Assembly (NCBI GenBank): GCA_036276735.1
Contig: DASUOH010000005.1
Location: forward strand, 1 to 33,477
Length of the DNA stretch: 33,477 nt
Direction: 5' to 3'
Origin: VRUE01 sp036276735
GTDB taxonomy: Bacteria > Actinomycetota > Thermoleophilia > Solirubrobacterales > 70-9
The position numbers were made by a program, and so were the translations under genes. Each line of letters begins with the position of its first letter. The stretch's first letter is position 1. This document shows positions 15,607 through 25,411 of the stretch, in pieces. Under the pieces are notes generated by a model. The model was not told where the DNA came from. It worked only from the letters and a program-made list of their open reading frames with translations, and made no database searches.

Positions 15607-17792
15607 TGGCAAAGAAGCGCGTTCACGAGATCGCCAAAGCGCAAGGCGTCAGCAGCAAGGAGCTGCTCGCTGCCCTGAAAGCCGCTGGGGTCGAGGCGAA
15701 AGCCGCGGCTTCCAGCGTCGAGGAGCAGGACGCGTTGAAGGCGCTGTCAGGCGCCAATGGCGGTGGCAACGGGGCACCGCCCGCGGCGGCCTCCGCCCAA
15801 CCCAAGCCGGCGGCGCCTGCCCCCTCGGCACCGCCGAAAGCGCCCGCCCCTAAACCGGCCGGGAAAAAACCGGCCGCCGGCAAGAAACGCCGAGTCGTGA
15901 TCGACTCGCAGGCCGCCCGCCGCGATCAGATGGGCGGACCGCCGCCGCAGCGCCCGCCGCGCCGCCGAGGCGGTCGCCGCCGCCGGCCTCTGCTGGAGGA
16001 GCCACCGCCCAAATCCGACGAGGCGATAGAGCTGGAGGCGACCAAAGTGCAGTCCGGCGCGACGGTGCGCGAGGTCGCCGAGCTGCTCGGCCTGGGCAGC
16101 GCCGAGGTGATCAAAAAGCTGATGATGATGGGGGAGATGGCGACGCTCACCCAGACCCTCACCGACGACTCGGTGAGGGCGATCGCCGAGGAGTACGACC
16201 GCAAGATCGAGATCGTCACCGCCGCCGAAGAGGAGCCGGAGGCACCCGAGTTCGAGGACGAGGAGGAGAGCCTCGTGCCGCGCCCACCGGTCGTCACCGT
16301 GATGGGCCACGTCGACCACGGCAAGACCTCGCTGCTCGACGCGATCCGTGAGACGGAGGTCGCGGCCGGGGAGGCGGGCGGCATCACCCAGCACATCGGC
16401 GCCTACCAGGTCCATCACGAAGACAAGACGGTCACCTTCCTGGACACCCCTGGCCACGCGGCCTTCACGGCGATGCGTGCCCGTGGCGCCCGCGTCACCG
16501 ACGTCGCCGTGATCGTCGTCGCCGCTGACGACGGCGTCATGCCGCAGACCAAGGAGGCGATCGACCACGCCCGCGCCGCCGACGTCCCGATCCTGATCGC
16601 CGTCAACAAGATCGACAAGGAGGACGCACAGCCCGACCGCGTCCGCAATGAGCTCGCCACCGAGGGGCTCACGCCCGAGGAGTGGGGCGGGGAGACGATC
16701 TTCTGCGACGTCTCGGCGAAGACCCGCCAAGGCCTCGACAACGTGCTCGACATGATCCTGCTCGTCACCGAGCTGGAGGAGCTGAGCGCCAATCCCGACG
16801 CGCCTGCCTCCGGCACCGTGATCGAGTCCCAGCTCGACCCCGGCCGCGGCCCCGTGGTCAGCATCCTGGTTCAGCGCGGCAGGCTGAAGGTCGGCGACGC
16901 TCTGGTGGCCGGGTCGCAGTGGGGCAAGGTCCGGGCGATGCACGACTTCACCGGCGCGCGGGTCGAGGAGGCCGATCCCGGGATGCCGGTCGAGGTGCTC
17001 GGCTTCGACGGGGTCTGCGAGGCCGGCGAGCACGTTCACGCGGTTGAGAACGATCGCCGCGCCCGCCAGCTCGCCCAGGAACGCGCCCACCGGCTCAAGA
17101 GCGAGGCCCTGGCCCGCCGCCAGGCGCGCAAGGTCAGCCTCGAGGAGGTCTTCTCGCGCGCCCAGGCCGGCGACATCAAGGAGCTCAACATCGTCCTCAA
17201 AGCCGACGTCGCCGGCTCGCTGGAGGCGCTCCAGGACGAGATCGCAAAAGTGCCCCAGGAGCAGGTCGCTATCAACGTCATTCACTCGCAGACCGGCGGC
17301 ATCAACGAGTCGGACATCATGCTCGCCTCGGCCTCCGACGCGATCGTGATCGGCTTCAACGTGCGACCGCTGCTCGACGCCAAACGCGCCGCCGAGCGCG
17401 AGGGCGTCGACGTCCGCACCTACTCGGTCATCTACAAAATCACCGAAGACCTTCGCAACGCGATGGAGGGACTGCTGGAGGCGGTCGAGGTCGAGGAGAC
17501 GCTTGGTGAGGCCGAGGTCAAACAGACCTTCAAGGCGTCCAAAGTCGGCCGCATCGCCGGCTGCCAGGTCATCCAGGGCCGGGTGCGGCGCGACGCCAAC
17601 GTGCGCCTCATCCGCGAGGGCACCGTGATCTGGGACGGCCGGCTCGGCTCCCTGCGTCGCTTCAAAGACAACGTGCAGGAGGTCGAGGAGGGGCAGGACT
17701 GCGGCATCGTGCTCGAGGGCTACGCCGACGTCAAGGAGGGCGACGTGCTCGAGTTCTTCCAGACCAAACAGGTCGAGCAGACGCTCGAGTAG
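15606..17792 (+). CDS. infB: Translation initiation factor IF-2
   Basis: IF-2 is the GTPase that brings initiator tRNA to the ribosome. The 728-residue chain starts with the IF2-N helix domain (KRVHEIAKAQGVSSKELLAA). A Pro/Ala/Lys/Arg-rich linker (about 50-135) and a second IF2-N segment (TVREVAELLGLGSAEVIKKL) follow. The GTPase motifs are GHVDHGKT (234-241), DTPGH (280-284), NKID (334-337) and SAK. The beta-barrel, IF-2 core and fMet-tRNA binding C-domain are complete. The linker is shorter than in streptomycetes. GTG start 15606 overlaps the nusA stop by one base (TAGTG), so there is no room for the ylxR gene that commonly sits between nusA and infB. Confidence 0.97.
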   Translation: MAKKRVHEIAKAQGVSSKELLAALKAAGVEAKAAASSVEEQDALKALSGANGGGNGAPPAAASAQPKPAAPAPSAPPKAPAPKPAGKKPAAGKKRRVVIDSQAARRDQMGGPPPQRPPRRRGGRRRRPLLEEPPPKSDEAIELEATKVQSGATVREVAELLGLGSAEVIKKLMMMGEMATLTQTLTDDSVRAIAEEYDRKIEIVTAAEEEPEAPEFEDEEESLVPRPPVVTVMGHVDHGKTSLLDAIRETEVAAGEAGGITQHIGAYQVHHEDKTVTFLDTPGHAAFTAMRARGARVTDVAVIVVAADDGVMPQTKEAIDHARAADVPILIAVNKIDKEDAQPDRVRNELATEGLTPEEWGGETIFCDVSAKTRQGLDNVLDMILLVTELEELSANPDAPASGTVIESQLDPGRGPVVSILVQRGRLKVGDALVAGSQWGKVRAMHDFTGARVEEADPGMPVEVLGFDGVCEAGEHVHAVENDRRARQLAQERAHRLKSEALARRQARKVSLEEVFSRAQAGDIKELNIVLKADVAGSLEALQDEIAKVPQEQVAINVIHSQTGGINESDIMLASASDAIVIGFNVRPLLDAKRAAEREGVDVRTYSVIYKITEDLRNAMEGLLEAVEVEETLGEAEVKQTFKASKVGRIAGCQVIQGRVRRDANVRLIREGTVIWDGRLGSLRRFKDNVQEVEEGQDCGIVLEGYADVKEGDVLEFFQTKQVEQTLE

Positions 17793-17807
17793 GGGGGAGC
17801 GGGTAGC

Positions 17808-18158
17808 ATGCCGACGCCTCGCATGCGCCGCATCAACGAGGTGCTCCGCGAGGTGATCGGCGCTGCGATCGCCAGCGACCTGAGCGATCCCCGAATTGGC
17901 TTCGTGACCGTGACCTCGGTTGAGACCAGCCCCGACCTGCGCACCGCCAAGGTGTTCGTCAGCGTCTTCGGGGACGAGGCGGCGCGCGAGGAGACCCTGG
18001 CCGGGCTGCGCGCCTCCCACGGGGTCCTTCAGTCGAAGATCGCCGCCGAGACCCACATGAAGCGGACCCCGAAGCTGACCTTCCGCTACGACGCCACCGT
18101 CGAGCAGGGGATGCGCATCTCGCAGCTGCTGGAGGGCGACGTGGAGGAGGAGCGATGA
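17808..18158 (+). CDS. rbfA: Ribosome-binding factor A
   Basis: RbfA is a cold-shock-related factor that binds immature 30S subunits near the 5' helix of 16S rRNA. The 116-residue product shows the KH-type fold signature: RMRRINEVLREVIGAAIA, DPRIGFVTVTSVETSPDL, TAKVFVSVFG, and KLTFRYDATVEQGMRI. Length is typical. The ATG is preceded by a strong GGGGGGAG at 17792-17799, 8 nt upstream, inside the 15-nt gap after infB. Its stop overlaps the next start (ATGA). Confidence 0.96.
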   Translation: MPTPRMRRINEVLREVIGAAIASDLSDPRIGFVTVTSVETSPDLRTAKVFVSVFGDEAAREETLAGLRASHGVLQSKIAAETHMKRTPKLTFRYDATVEQGMRISQLLEGDVEEER

Positions 18159-19159
18159 CCGAGACCGCCGACATCGAAGCGACGGCGATCGAGCAGCTTG
18201 CCGCCGAGATCCGCGACCGCGAGCGCTTCCTGCTGACCGCCCACGAGGGGCCCGACGGCGACGCCCTGGGCTCGCTGCTCGGCATGCACCACCTGTTGAC
18301 GCAGCTCGGCAAGGACTCGGTGATGTTTCTGGCCGCGAAGGAGTTCCCGTTGCCGATCGAGTACCGCTTCCTGCCGCTGGAGGAGGTCTTCCACGAGCCG
18401 CCCGCGGACATGTCGGACCGCACGATCGTCTTCCTCGACTGCGGCAACATCGACCGCATGCCGGTGCCGTTCCTGACCGACGGCGACAACGTTCGCCTCA
18501 ACGTCGACCACCACCACGACAACACCCTGTTCGGCGACGTCAACCTGGTCGACGTCGAAGCTTCGAGCACGGCGGAGATCGTCTACGAGCTGGCGGTGCT
18601 GCTCGGGGTCGAGATAACGCCGCAGATGGCAGAGGCCCTCTACGTCGGAATCGTCACCGACACGGGCAAGTTCATGTACGAGAACACCAACGCGCGCACG
18701 CACCGGATCGCGGCCGAGCTGATCGAAGCCGGTGTCGGGATCGACGAGACCTACCGGCGGCTCTACGAGCACGTGCCGATCGAGAAGCTGCGGCTGCTCT
18801 CGCGCGCCCTGGAAGAGATCGAGCGCCACTGCGACGGCGCCCTCGTCCTCGCCTACATCACCACCGCCGACTACGAGGCGAGCGGCTCGGGCGAGGAGAT
18901 GACGGAGGGGATCATCGACCACCTGCGCTCGGTCGAAGGCGCCAAGGTGGCGGCGCTGATCCGCGACCTCGGCGACCGCGGCCGCGCCGCGCGCAAGGTC
19001 AGCCTGCGCTCCAGCGGCGGCGAGGTCGACGTCTCGGCGATAGCGCGTCGCAACGGCGGCGGCGGCCACAAGCGGGCGGCGGGCTTCTCCACCGACCTGG
19101 ATTTCGCGCCCCTGGTGGACTTCCTGCGGGCCGAGGTGACGGCCCAGCTCGGCCCTTGA
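18155..19159 (+). CDS. nrnA: DHH/DHHA1 phosphoesterase, NrnA-like oligoribonuclease / pAp phosphatase
   Basis: NrnA-type enzymes degrade very short RNA or dinucleotides, and some dephosphorylate pAp or cyclic dinucleotides. The 334-residue product has the DHH domain with H-x-GPDGDA (His30, Asp34, Asp36), Asp95 in FLDCGN, and the eponymous VDHHHDN (Asp118-His119-His120). EASSTAEIVYEL and TDTGKF follow. The DHHA1 domain ends with GGGGHKRAAG (His305), where substrate binds. The first motif reads HEGPDGDA where many relatives have HxxPDGDA, so the metal ligands are kept. The rbfA-DHH-truB-ribF order is common in actinobacteria. It overlaps rbfA and truB by 4 nt each. The precise substrate cannot be told from sequence. 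Confidence 0.92.
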   Translation: MTETADIEATAIEQLAAEIRDRERFLLTAHEGPDGDALGSLLGMHHLLTQLGKDSVMFLAAKEFPLPIEYRFLPLEEVFHEPPADMSDRTIVFLDCGNIDRMPVPFLTDGDNVRLNVDHHHDNTLFGDVNLVDVEASSTAEIVYELAVLLGVEITPQMAEALYVGIVTDTGKFMYENTNARTHRIAAELIEAGVGIDETYRRLYEHVPIEKLRLLSRALEEIERHCDGALVLAYITTADYEASGSGEEMTEGIIDHLRSVEGAKVAALIRDLGDRGRAARKVSLRSSGGEVDVSAIARRNGGGGHKRAAGFSTDLDFAPLVDFLRAEVTAQLGP

Positions 19160-19809
19160 CGCCGACCCCGATGGAAGGCGCTCTGCTGCTCTACGACAAG
19201 CCGGCCGGTGTGACCTCGCACGACGTGGTGGCCCAGGTGCGCCGCGAGCGGGGCTGCAAGGCCGGCCACGCCGGCACCCTCGATCCCTTTGCGACGGGGC
19301 TGCTGCTGGTGCTGCTCGACCGCGCCACGCGGCTACAGCGGTTCCTGACCGGGCTGCCGAAGACCTACCGGGCTACCGCGCGGCTGGGTTGGCGCTCGAG
19401 CACCGGCGACCCCGACGGCGAGCTGACCGAGACGGGCCGCGTGCCGGCCTCGCTGGAGCTGCCGACCGGCACGGTCCGCCAGCGGGTGCCGATGACCTCG
19501 GCGGTGCGGGTCGGCGGCGAGCGCCTCTACCGCAAGGCCCACCGCGGCGAGACCGTCGCGACGCCGCTGCGCGAGGTCGAGGTCCACCGGGCCGAGCTGC
19601 GCGGCGAGGACGGCGGCCGCGCCGAGTATGAGATCGAGTGCTCGGCCGGGACGTACGTGCGAACCCTGATCGAGACCCTCGACGACGCCTACTGCGAGCG
19701 GCTGCGACGGACGGCGATCGGTCCCTTTCGGGTCGAGGACGCCGGCGAGGAGATCGAGCTCGACCGTGTTGCAGAATTGGTCCCAGCCGCGGCGGAGGCG
19801 TGGCGATGA
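19156..19809 (+). CDS. truB: tRNA pseudouridine-55 synthase
   Basis: TruB forms the universal pseudouridine in the T loop of tRNAs. The 217-residue product has the family start LLLYDKPAGVTSHDVV, then CKAGHAGTLDPFATGLL with catalytic Asp43, KTYRATARLG, and CSAGTYVRTL (Arg of the active site). A C-terminal PUA-like region is short, as is usual outside proteobacteria. Two starts are possible. TTG 19156 overlaps the previous stop (TTGA) and fits the coupling seen all along this operon; ATG 19171 begins MEGALLLYDKP, closer to the family start. Neither has a ribosome binding site. The stop overlaps the ATG of a 21-codon ORF. Confidence 0.95.
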   Translation: MTPTPMEGALLLYDKPAGVTSHDVVAQVRRERGCKAGHAGTLDPFATGLLLVLLDRATRLQRFLTGLPKTYRATARLGWRSSTGDPDGELTETGRVPASLELPTGTVRQRVPMTSAVRVGGERLYRKAHRGETVATPLREVEVHRAELRGEDGGRAEYEIECSAGTYVRTLIETLDDAYCERLRRTAIGPFRVEDAGEEIELDRVAELVPAAAEAWR

Positions 19810-19871
19810 GCTTCCAGTGCGAGTTTTGGCCGCCATGCACACATAAGTCGCACCGGAAGGCTTTCGAGTGA
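19806..19871 (+). CDS. Candidate 21-residue Cys/His microprotein between truB and ribF
   Basis: An ATG overlaps the truB stop (ATGA, 19806-19809) and the ORF ends in a TGA that overlaps the ribF GTG (GTGA, 19868-19871). It therefore exactly bridges the two genes with the same 4-nt overlaps as its neighbours. The peptide contains CEFWPPCTHKSH, so Cys5, Cys11, His13 and His16 could bind one zinc ion, and it ends RKAFE. Base use here is less GC-rich (GAGTTTTGG, CACACATAAG) than in flanking codons. I know no family of this size at this site. It could be a real small protein or only a translational bridge that lets ribosomes pass from truB to ribF. Confidence 0.5.
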   Translation: MSFQCEFWPPCTHKSHRKAFE

Positions 19872-20755
19872 GCATCGAGGTGACCTCGCTGCCGGACTCC
19901 AAGCCGCGGCCGCGCCGCGTCGCGATTGGCACCTTCGACGGTGTGCACCGCGGCCATCAGGCGGTGATCGATGGCGCCGACACGGTTCTCACCTTCGATC
20001 CGCACCCGCTGGAGGTCTTGCACCCCGCCGCGCTGCCGAAACTGATCATGACCTTCGCGGTCAAGCGCGACGTGATCGACGGTCTCGGGGTAGACGAGCT
20101 GGTCGTCGTCCCCTTCGACCGCGAGTTCGCCTCCCGCTCGGCCGAGGACTTCATCGAGCACGTCCTGGTCGAGAAGCTGGCCGCCGAGCAGGTGTCGGTC
20201 GGCGAGAACTTCCGCTTTGGCGCGAAAGCGCAGGGAACGCCTGAGATGCTCGCGGCCCGCAGCGAGTTCGAGACCCGCGTCGTGCCTCTGGTCGAGGTCG
20301 ACGGCGAGACGGTGTCCTCGACCCGGATCCGGGCGCTGGTCGCGGCCGGCGACATGCACGGGGCGCGGCGCTGCCTCGGCGCCCCCTTCATGGTCGAGGG
20401 GACCGTGGTCGAGGGCGACCAGCGCGGCCGCACGCTCGGCTTCCCGACCGCCAACATCGTTCCGGACGACCGCCTCGCGATCCCCGGGCACGGGGTCTAC
20501 GCTGCCTTTGCCGACGGCGTCCCGGCCGCCGTCAACGTCGGCGTGCGACCGACCTTCGACAGCGGCCGCGGCGTCTTGATCGAGACCTACCTGATCGATC
20601 GGGAAGAGGACCTCTACGGGCGCACCCTGCGGGTTGCCTTCGTCGAGCGGCTGCGCGGCGAGCGGCGCTTCGCCAGCGTCGAGGAGCTGATCGTCCAGAT
20701 GAAGATCGACGTCGAGGACGCCAAGCACGTCTGTGCTAGCTTCACCGGTCGCTGA
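19868..20755 (+). CDS. ribF: Bifunctional riboflavin kinase / FAD synthetase
   Basis: RibF converts riboflavin to FMN and FMN to FAD. The 295-residue product has the adenylyltransferase domain first, with AIGTFDGVHRGHQAVI (19-34, HIGH-like) and TFDPHPLEVL, followed by VGENFRFGAKAQG and SSTRIRALVAAGD. The riboflavin kinase domain (from about 170) contains GRTLGFPTANI, PGHGVYAAF, NVGVRPTF and ETYLID. Length is normal. GTG 19868 overlaps the stop of the 21-codon ORF. The stop shares one base with the rpsO ATG, completing the coupled chain. Confidence 0.96.
   Translation: MSIEVTSLPDSKPRPRRVAIGTFDGVHRGHQAVIDGADTVLTFDPHPLEVLHPAALPKLIMTFAVKRDVIDGLGVDELVVVPFDREFASRSAEDFIEHVLVEKLAAEQVSVGENFRFGAKAQGTPEMLAARSEFETRVVPLVEVDGETVSSTRIRALVAAGDMHGARRCLGAPFMVEGTVVEGDQRGRTLGFPTANIVPDDRLAIPGHGVYAAFADGVPAAVNVGVRPTFDSGRGVLIETYLIDREEDLYGRTLRVAFVERLRGERRFASVEELIVQMKIDVEDAKHVCASFTGR
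20737..20742 (+). promoter_or_regulatory. Putative -10 box (TAGCTT) for rpsO inside ribF
   Basis: TAGCTT lies in the last ribF codons and ends 12 nt before the rpsO ATG. There is no Shine-Dalgarno sequence before rpsO, so a separate leaderless transcript is possible. Weak evidence alone; it matches the pattern at several other starts. Confidence 0.3.
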
Positions 20756-21024
20756 TGCCTCTCACCAGGGAGAAAAAAGACGAGCTGATCGGCAAATTCG
20801 GTCGCGCCGACGGCGACACCGGGTCCGCCGAGGTCCAGGTCGCCCTGCTCACCGAGCGGATCAACGAGCTGACCGACCACCTGCGCAGCCACGCCAAGGA
20901 CCACCACTCGCGGCGCGGCCTCCTGATGCTGGTCGGCAAGCGCCGTCGCATGCTTCGCTACCTGGAACGGACCGACCTCGAGCGCTACCGCGCCCTGGTC
21001 GCCGAGCTCGGCCTGCGCCGCTAG
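20755..21024 (+). CDS. rpsO: 30S ribosomal protein S15
   Basis: S15 is a primary 16S rRNA-binding protein of the small-subunit platform. The 89-residue product is full length and shows all hallmarks: MPLTREKKDELIGKFGR, DTGSAEVQVALLTERINELT, LRSHAKDHHSRRGLLMLVGKRR with the conserved rRNA-contacting His and Arg residues, and RYLERTDLERYRALVAELGLR. It starts on the last base of the ribF stop and precedes pnp after 75 nt, the classic rpsO-pnp pair. Confidence 0.98.
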   Translation: MPLTREKKDELIGKFGRADGDTGSAEVQVALLTERINELTDHLRSHAKDHHSRRGLLMLVGKRRRMLRYLERTDLERYRALVAELGLRR

Positions 21025-21039
21025 ACTCCCTGCGGACAG

Positions 21040-21073
21040 AGAACGAGAGTTCTGAATGCAGATGGTCGCCATC
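21040..21073 (+). promoter_or_regulatory. Two small hairpins in the rpsO-pnp leader
   Basis: AGAAC-GAGA-GTTCT (21040-21053) forms a 5-bp stem with a GNRA-type loop. GATGG-TCG-CCATC (21061-21073) forms a second 5-bp stem 10 nt before the GGAGG ribosome binding site. Structured pnp leaders serve autoregulation by RNase cleavage in E. coli, and a conserved actinobacterial pnp leader motif (Actino-pnp) is known. Whether this leader belongs to that motif I cannot decide by eye. Confidence 0.4.
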
Positions 21074-21099
21074 CGGGCGGCCGGAGGTAAGACAATTAA

Positions 21100-23349
<2,250 letters not shown>

Positions 23350-23350
23350 T

Positions 23351-23463
23351 GGGGCTATCCCGGCGGGGGCTTCACTTAACTTTTTCTGAAGACAGCATGC
23401 GGCCGTCCGAGACCGAGAGCGCAGAAAAAGTACAAGACGTTCCGCCCCCACCGGGATAGCCCT
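23351..23463. repeat. Nested palindrome filling the pnp-M16 peptidase gap
   Basis: Outer arms 23351-23370 and 23444-23463 are complementary at 19 of 20 positions (one C/A mismatch, one G-T pair). Inside, ACTTTTTCTG (23379-23388) and CAGAAAAAGT (23422-23431) are a perfect 10-bp pair, with CTT/AAG (23375-23377/23434-23436) extending it. The apical loop is 33 nt. The element begins one base after the pnp stop and ends two bases before the M16 start, so it occupies the whole 116-nt gap. It could be a structured RNA, a cruciform or a small mobile palindrome. Confidence 0.85.
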
Positions 23464-23465
23464 GC

Positions 23466-24740
23466 ATGAGTGGAGCTGAGATAACTGCCCTCGATTCGGG
23501 CGTTCGCGTGGTGACGGAAGAGGTCCCTTCCGTTCGCTCGGTTGCGCTCGGCCTCTGGGTGCGCACCGGGTCTCGTGACGAGACGCCGGCCCAGGCCGGC
23601 GTCTCGCACTTCCTCGAGCACCTGCTGTTCAAGGGAACCGAGCGCTATTCGGCGATCGAGATCTCCGAGCGCTTCGACGGGCTCGGCGCCTCGGTCAACG
23701 CGGCGACGGGCAAGGAGACGACCCACCTGCACGCCCGCTTCCTCGACGAGCACACCGAAGAGGTCTTCGATCTGCTCGCTGAGATGCTGCTGGCGCCGAC
23801 CTATCCCGAAATCGACTCCGAGCGCGAGGTCGTGCTGGAGGAGATCGCGATGTACGAGGACGAGCCTCAGGACCGCGTCCACGACGTCCTCGCCGACGCC
23901 GTGTTTGGGGAGCACCCGCTGGGGCGGCGGGTGCTGGGAGAGGCGGGGGTGATCGCCTCGATCCCAGTGCCGAAGATCGACGCCTACCACCGCGCCCGCT
24001 ACACGGGCGCTCACATCGTGGTCGGCGCCGCCGGCCACCTCGAGCACGAGCGGATCGTCGCGCTCGCCGAGCGGCTGGTCTCGCCGCCCTCGGGCGGCAA
24101 CGGCGTCGGCCCCGCCAAGCGTCCCGACGAAACCGCGAGCCTGCGCTTCTACCCCAAGGACACCGAGCAGTACCACATCTGCTTTGGGGCGCCGGGGATC
24201 GTCCGTGACGACGAACGGCGCTTCGGGCTCGCCGTGCTCGACTCGATTTTCGGCGGCTCGACCTCCTCGCGGCTTTTCCGTGAGGTGCGCGAGAAACGCG
24301 GCCTGGCCTACGCGGTCGGCTCCTACAACGAGCAGTACACCGACTCGGGGCTGACCGCCACCTACGTCGGGACCCGCGAGGACAACGTCGAGGAGGCCTG
24401 CGCGGTGATCGGCGCCGAGCTGGCGCGGCTGCGCTCCGAGCCGGTCTCCCCGGAGGAGCTCGACCGCGCCAAGGAGAACGTCAAGGGACGGCTGGTGCTG
24501 TCGTCGGAGTCGACCGCGGCGCGGATGTCGCGGATCTCGCGGGCGACGCTGTTCGGCCTGCCAATCGAAAGCCTCGACTCGATGCTGGCCCGTGTCGACG
24601 CGGTCGGCGTCGACGACCTGACCGACCTCGCGCAGGAGCTGTACGGGGCGGGAAGGCTCTCCGCGGCCTGTGTCGGCAGGGATGAGAGCCGCTTTCGTAA
24701 GGCACTCGCTCCGGTCAGCGAGGAGCTGGCGGCGGCGTGA
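23466..24740 (+). CDS. M16-family zinc peptidase (processing-peptidase-like)
   Basis: M16 peptidases are zinc enzymes with an inverted HxxEH site that cut short peptides or presequences. The 424-residue product has HFLEH (His48, Glu51, His52) and a downstream Glu in EVVLEEIAMYEDEP (Glu125/126) as third ligand. The C-terminal half contains FGGSTSSRLFREVREKRGLAY, typical of the two-domain processing-peptidase subfamily. This gene lies between pnp and dapB in many actinobacteria. Its natural substrate is unknown there. ATG 23466 has no ribosome binding site; the preceding bases are the 3' arm of a large palindrome, so translation may depend on RNA structure. It overlaps dapB by 4 nt (GTGA). Confidence 0.94.
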   Translation: MSGAEITALDSGVRVVTEEVPSVRSVALGLWVRTGSRDETPAQAGVSHFLEHLLFKGTERYSAIEISERFDGLGASVNAATGKETTHLHARFLDEHTEEVFDLLAEMLLAPTYPEIDSEREVVLEEIAMYEDEPQDRVHDVLADAVFGEHPLGRRVLGEAGVIASIPVPKIDAYHRARYTGAHIVVGAAGHLEHERIVALAERLVSPPSGGNGVGPAKRPDETASLRFYPKDTEQYHICFGAPGIVRDDERRFGLAVLDSIFGGSTSSRLFREVREKRGLAYAVGSYNEQYTDSGLTATYVGTREDNVEEACAVIGAELARLRSEPVSPEELDRAKENVKGRLVLSSESTAARMSRISRATLFGLPIESLDSMLARVDAVGVDDLTDLAQELYGAGRLSAACVGRDESRFRKALAPVSEELAAA

Positions 24741-25411
24741 TCAAGGTCGTCGTCGCCGGCGCGGCGGGCAAAATGGGCCAGGCGGTGTGCGAGGCGGTCG
24801 AGGCGGCCGACGACATGACGCTTGCCGCAAAAGCGGATCCGACGTTCGGCGTCGAGCTGAATGACGTCGCGAGGGCAGCCGACGTGGTCGTCGACTTCTC
24901 GGTTCCCGACGCGGTGATCCCGAACATGGTCGCCTGCGTGGGACCGGCCGTCCACACCGTGATCGGTACCACGGGCTTCGATCTCGACGCCGCCCGCGAG
25001 CTTGCTAACGCCAGCGACGCCAACTGCTTCGTCGCGCCCAACTTCGCGATTGGGGCGGTGCTTCTGATGCAGGCGGCGCAGCTGGCGGCCAAGCACATGC
25101 CTGAGTGCGAGATCGTCGAGTTGCACCACGATCGCAAGCTGGACGCGCCGTCAGGCACCGCTATGCGGACCGCCGAGCTGATCCGGGAGGCCGGCGGCAA
25201 CGTCCACGAGCCGATCCACTCGGTGCGGCTGCCGGGGCTCGTCGCCCACCAGGAGGTCATCTTCGGCGGCGAGGGTCAGACGCTGTCGCTGCGCCACGAC
25301 TCGATCGACCGCCGCTCGTTCATGCCCGGCGTACTGCTCGCCGTGCGCAAGGTCGGCGAGCTGCCGCAGCGCTTCACCGTCGGCCTCGAGAAGCTCCTAA
25401 TAGATGGTTGA
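24737..25411 (+). CDS. dapB: 4-hydroxy-tetrahydrodipicolinate reductase
   Basis: DapB reduces the DapA product with NAD(P)H on the way to diaminopimelate and lysine. The 224-residue product has the Rossmann start VVVAGAAGKMGQAVCEAV, VVDFSVPDAV, VIGTTGF, FVAPNFAIGAVLL, and the catalytic ELHHDRKLDAPSGTA (His-His and Lys), then LRHDSIDRRSFMPGVLLAVR. It is shorter than the E. coli enzyme (273 aa) and somewhat shorter than most actinobacterial ones, with trimming in the N-terminal domain. The GTG overlaps the M16 stop. The last three codons and stop lie inside the left arm of the dapB-dapA palindrome, so the C-terminal IDG is encoded by that element. Confidence 0.95.
   Translation: MIKVVVAGAAGKMGQAVCEAVEAADDMTLAAKADPTFGVELNDVARAADVVVDFSVPDAVIPNMVACVGPAVHTVIGTTGFDLDAARELANASDANCFVAPNFAIGAVLLMQAAQLAAKHMPECEIVELHHDRKLDAPSGTAMRTAELIREAGGNVHEPIHSVRLPGLVAHQEVIFGGEGQTLSLRHDSIDRRSFMPGVLLAVRKVGELPQRFTVGLEKLLIDG

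Noticed and set aside
15747..18056. 769-codon open frame antisense to infB and rbfA
   Set aside because: Same codon-bias shadow effect; no start signal and no recognisable domain.
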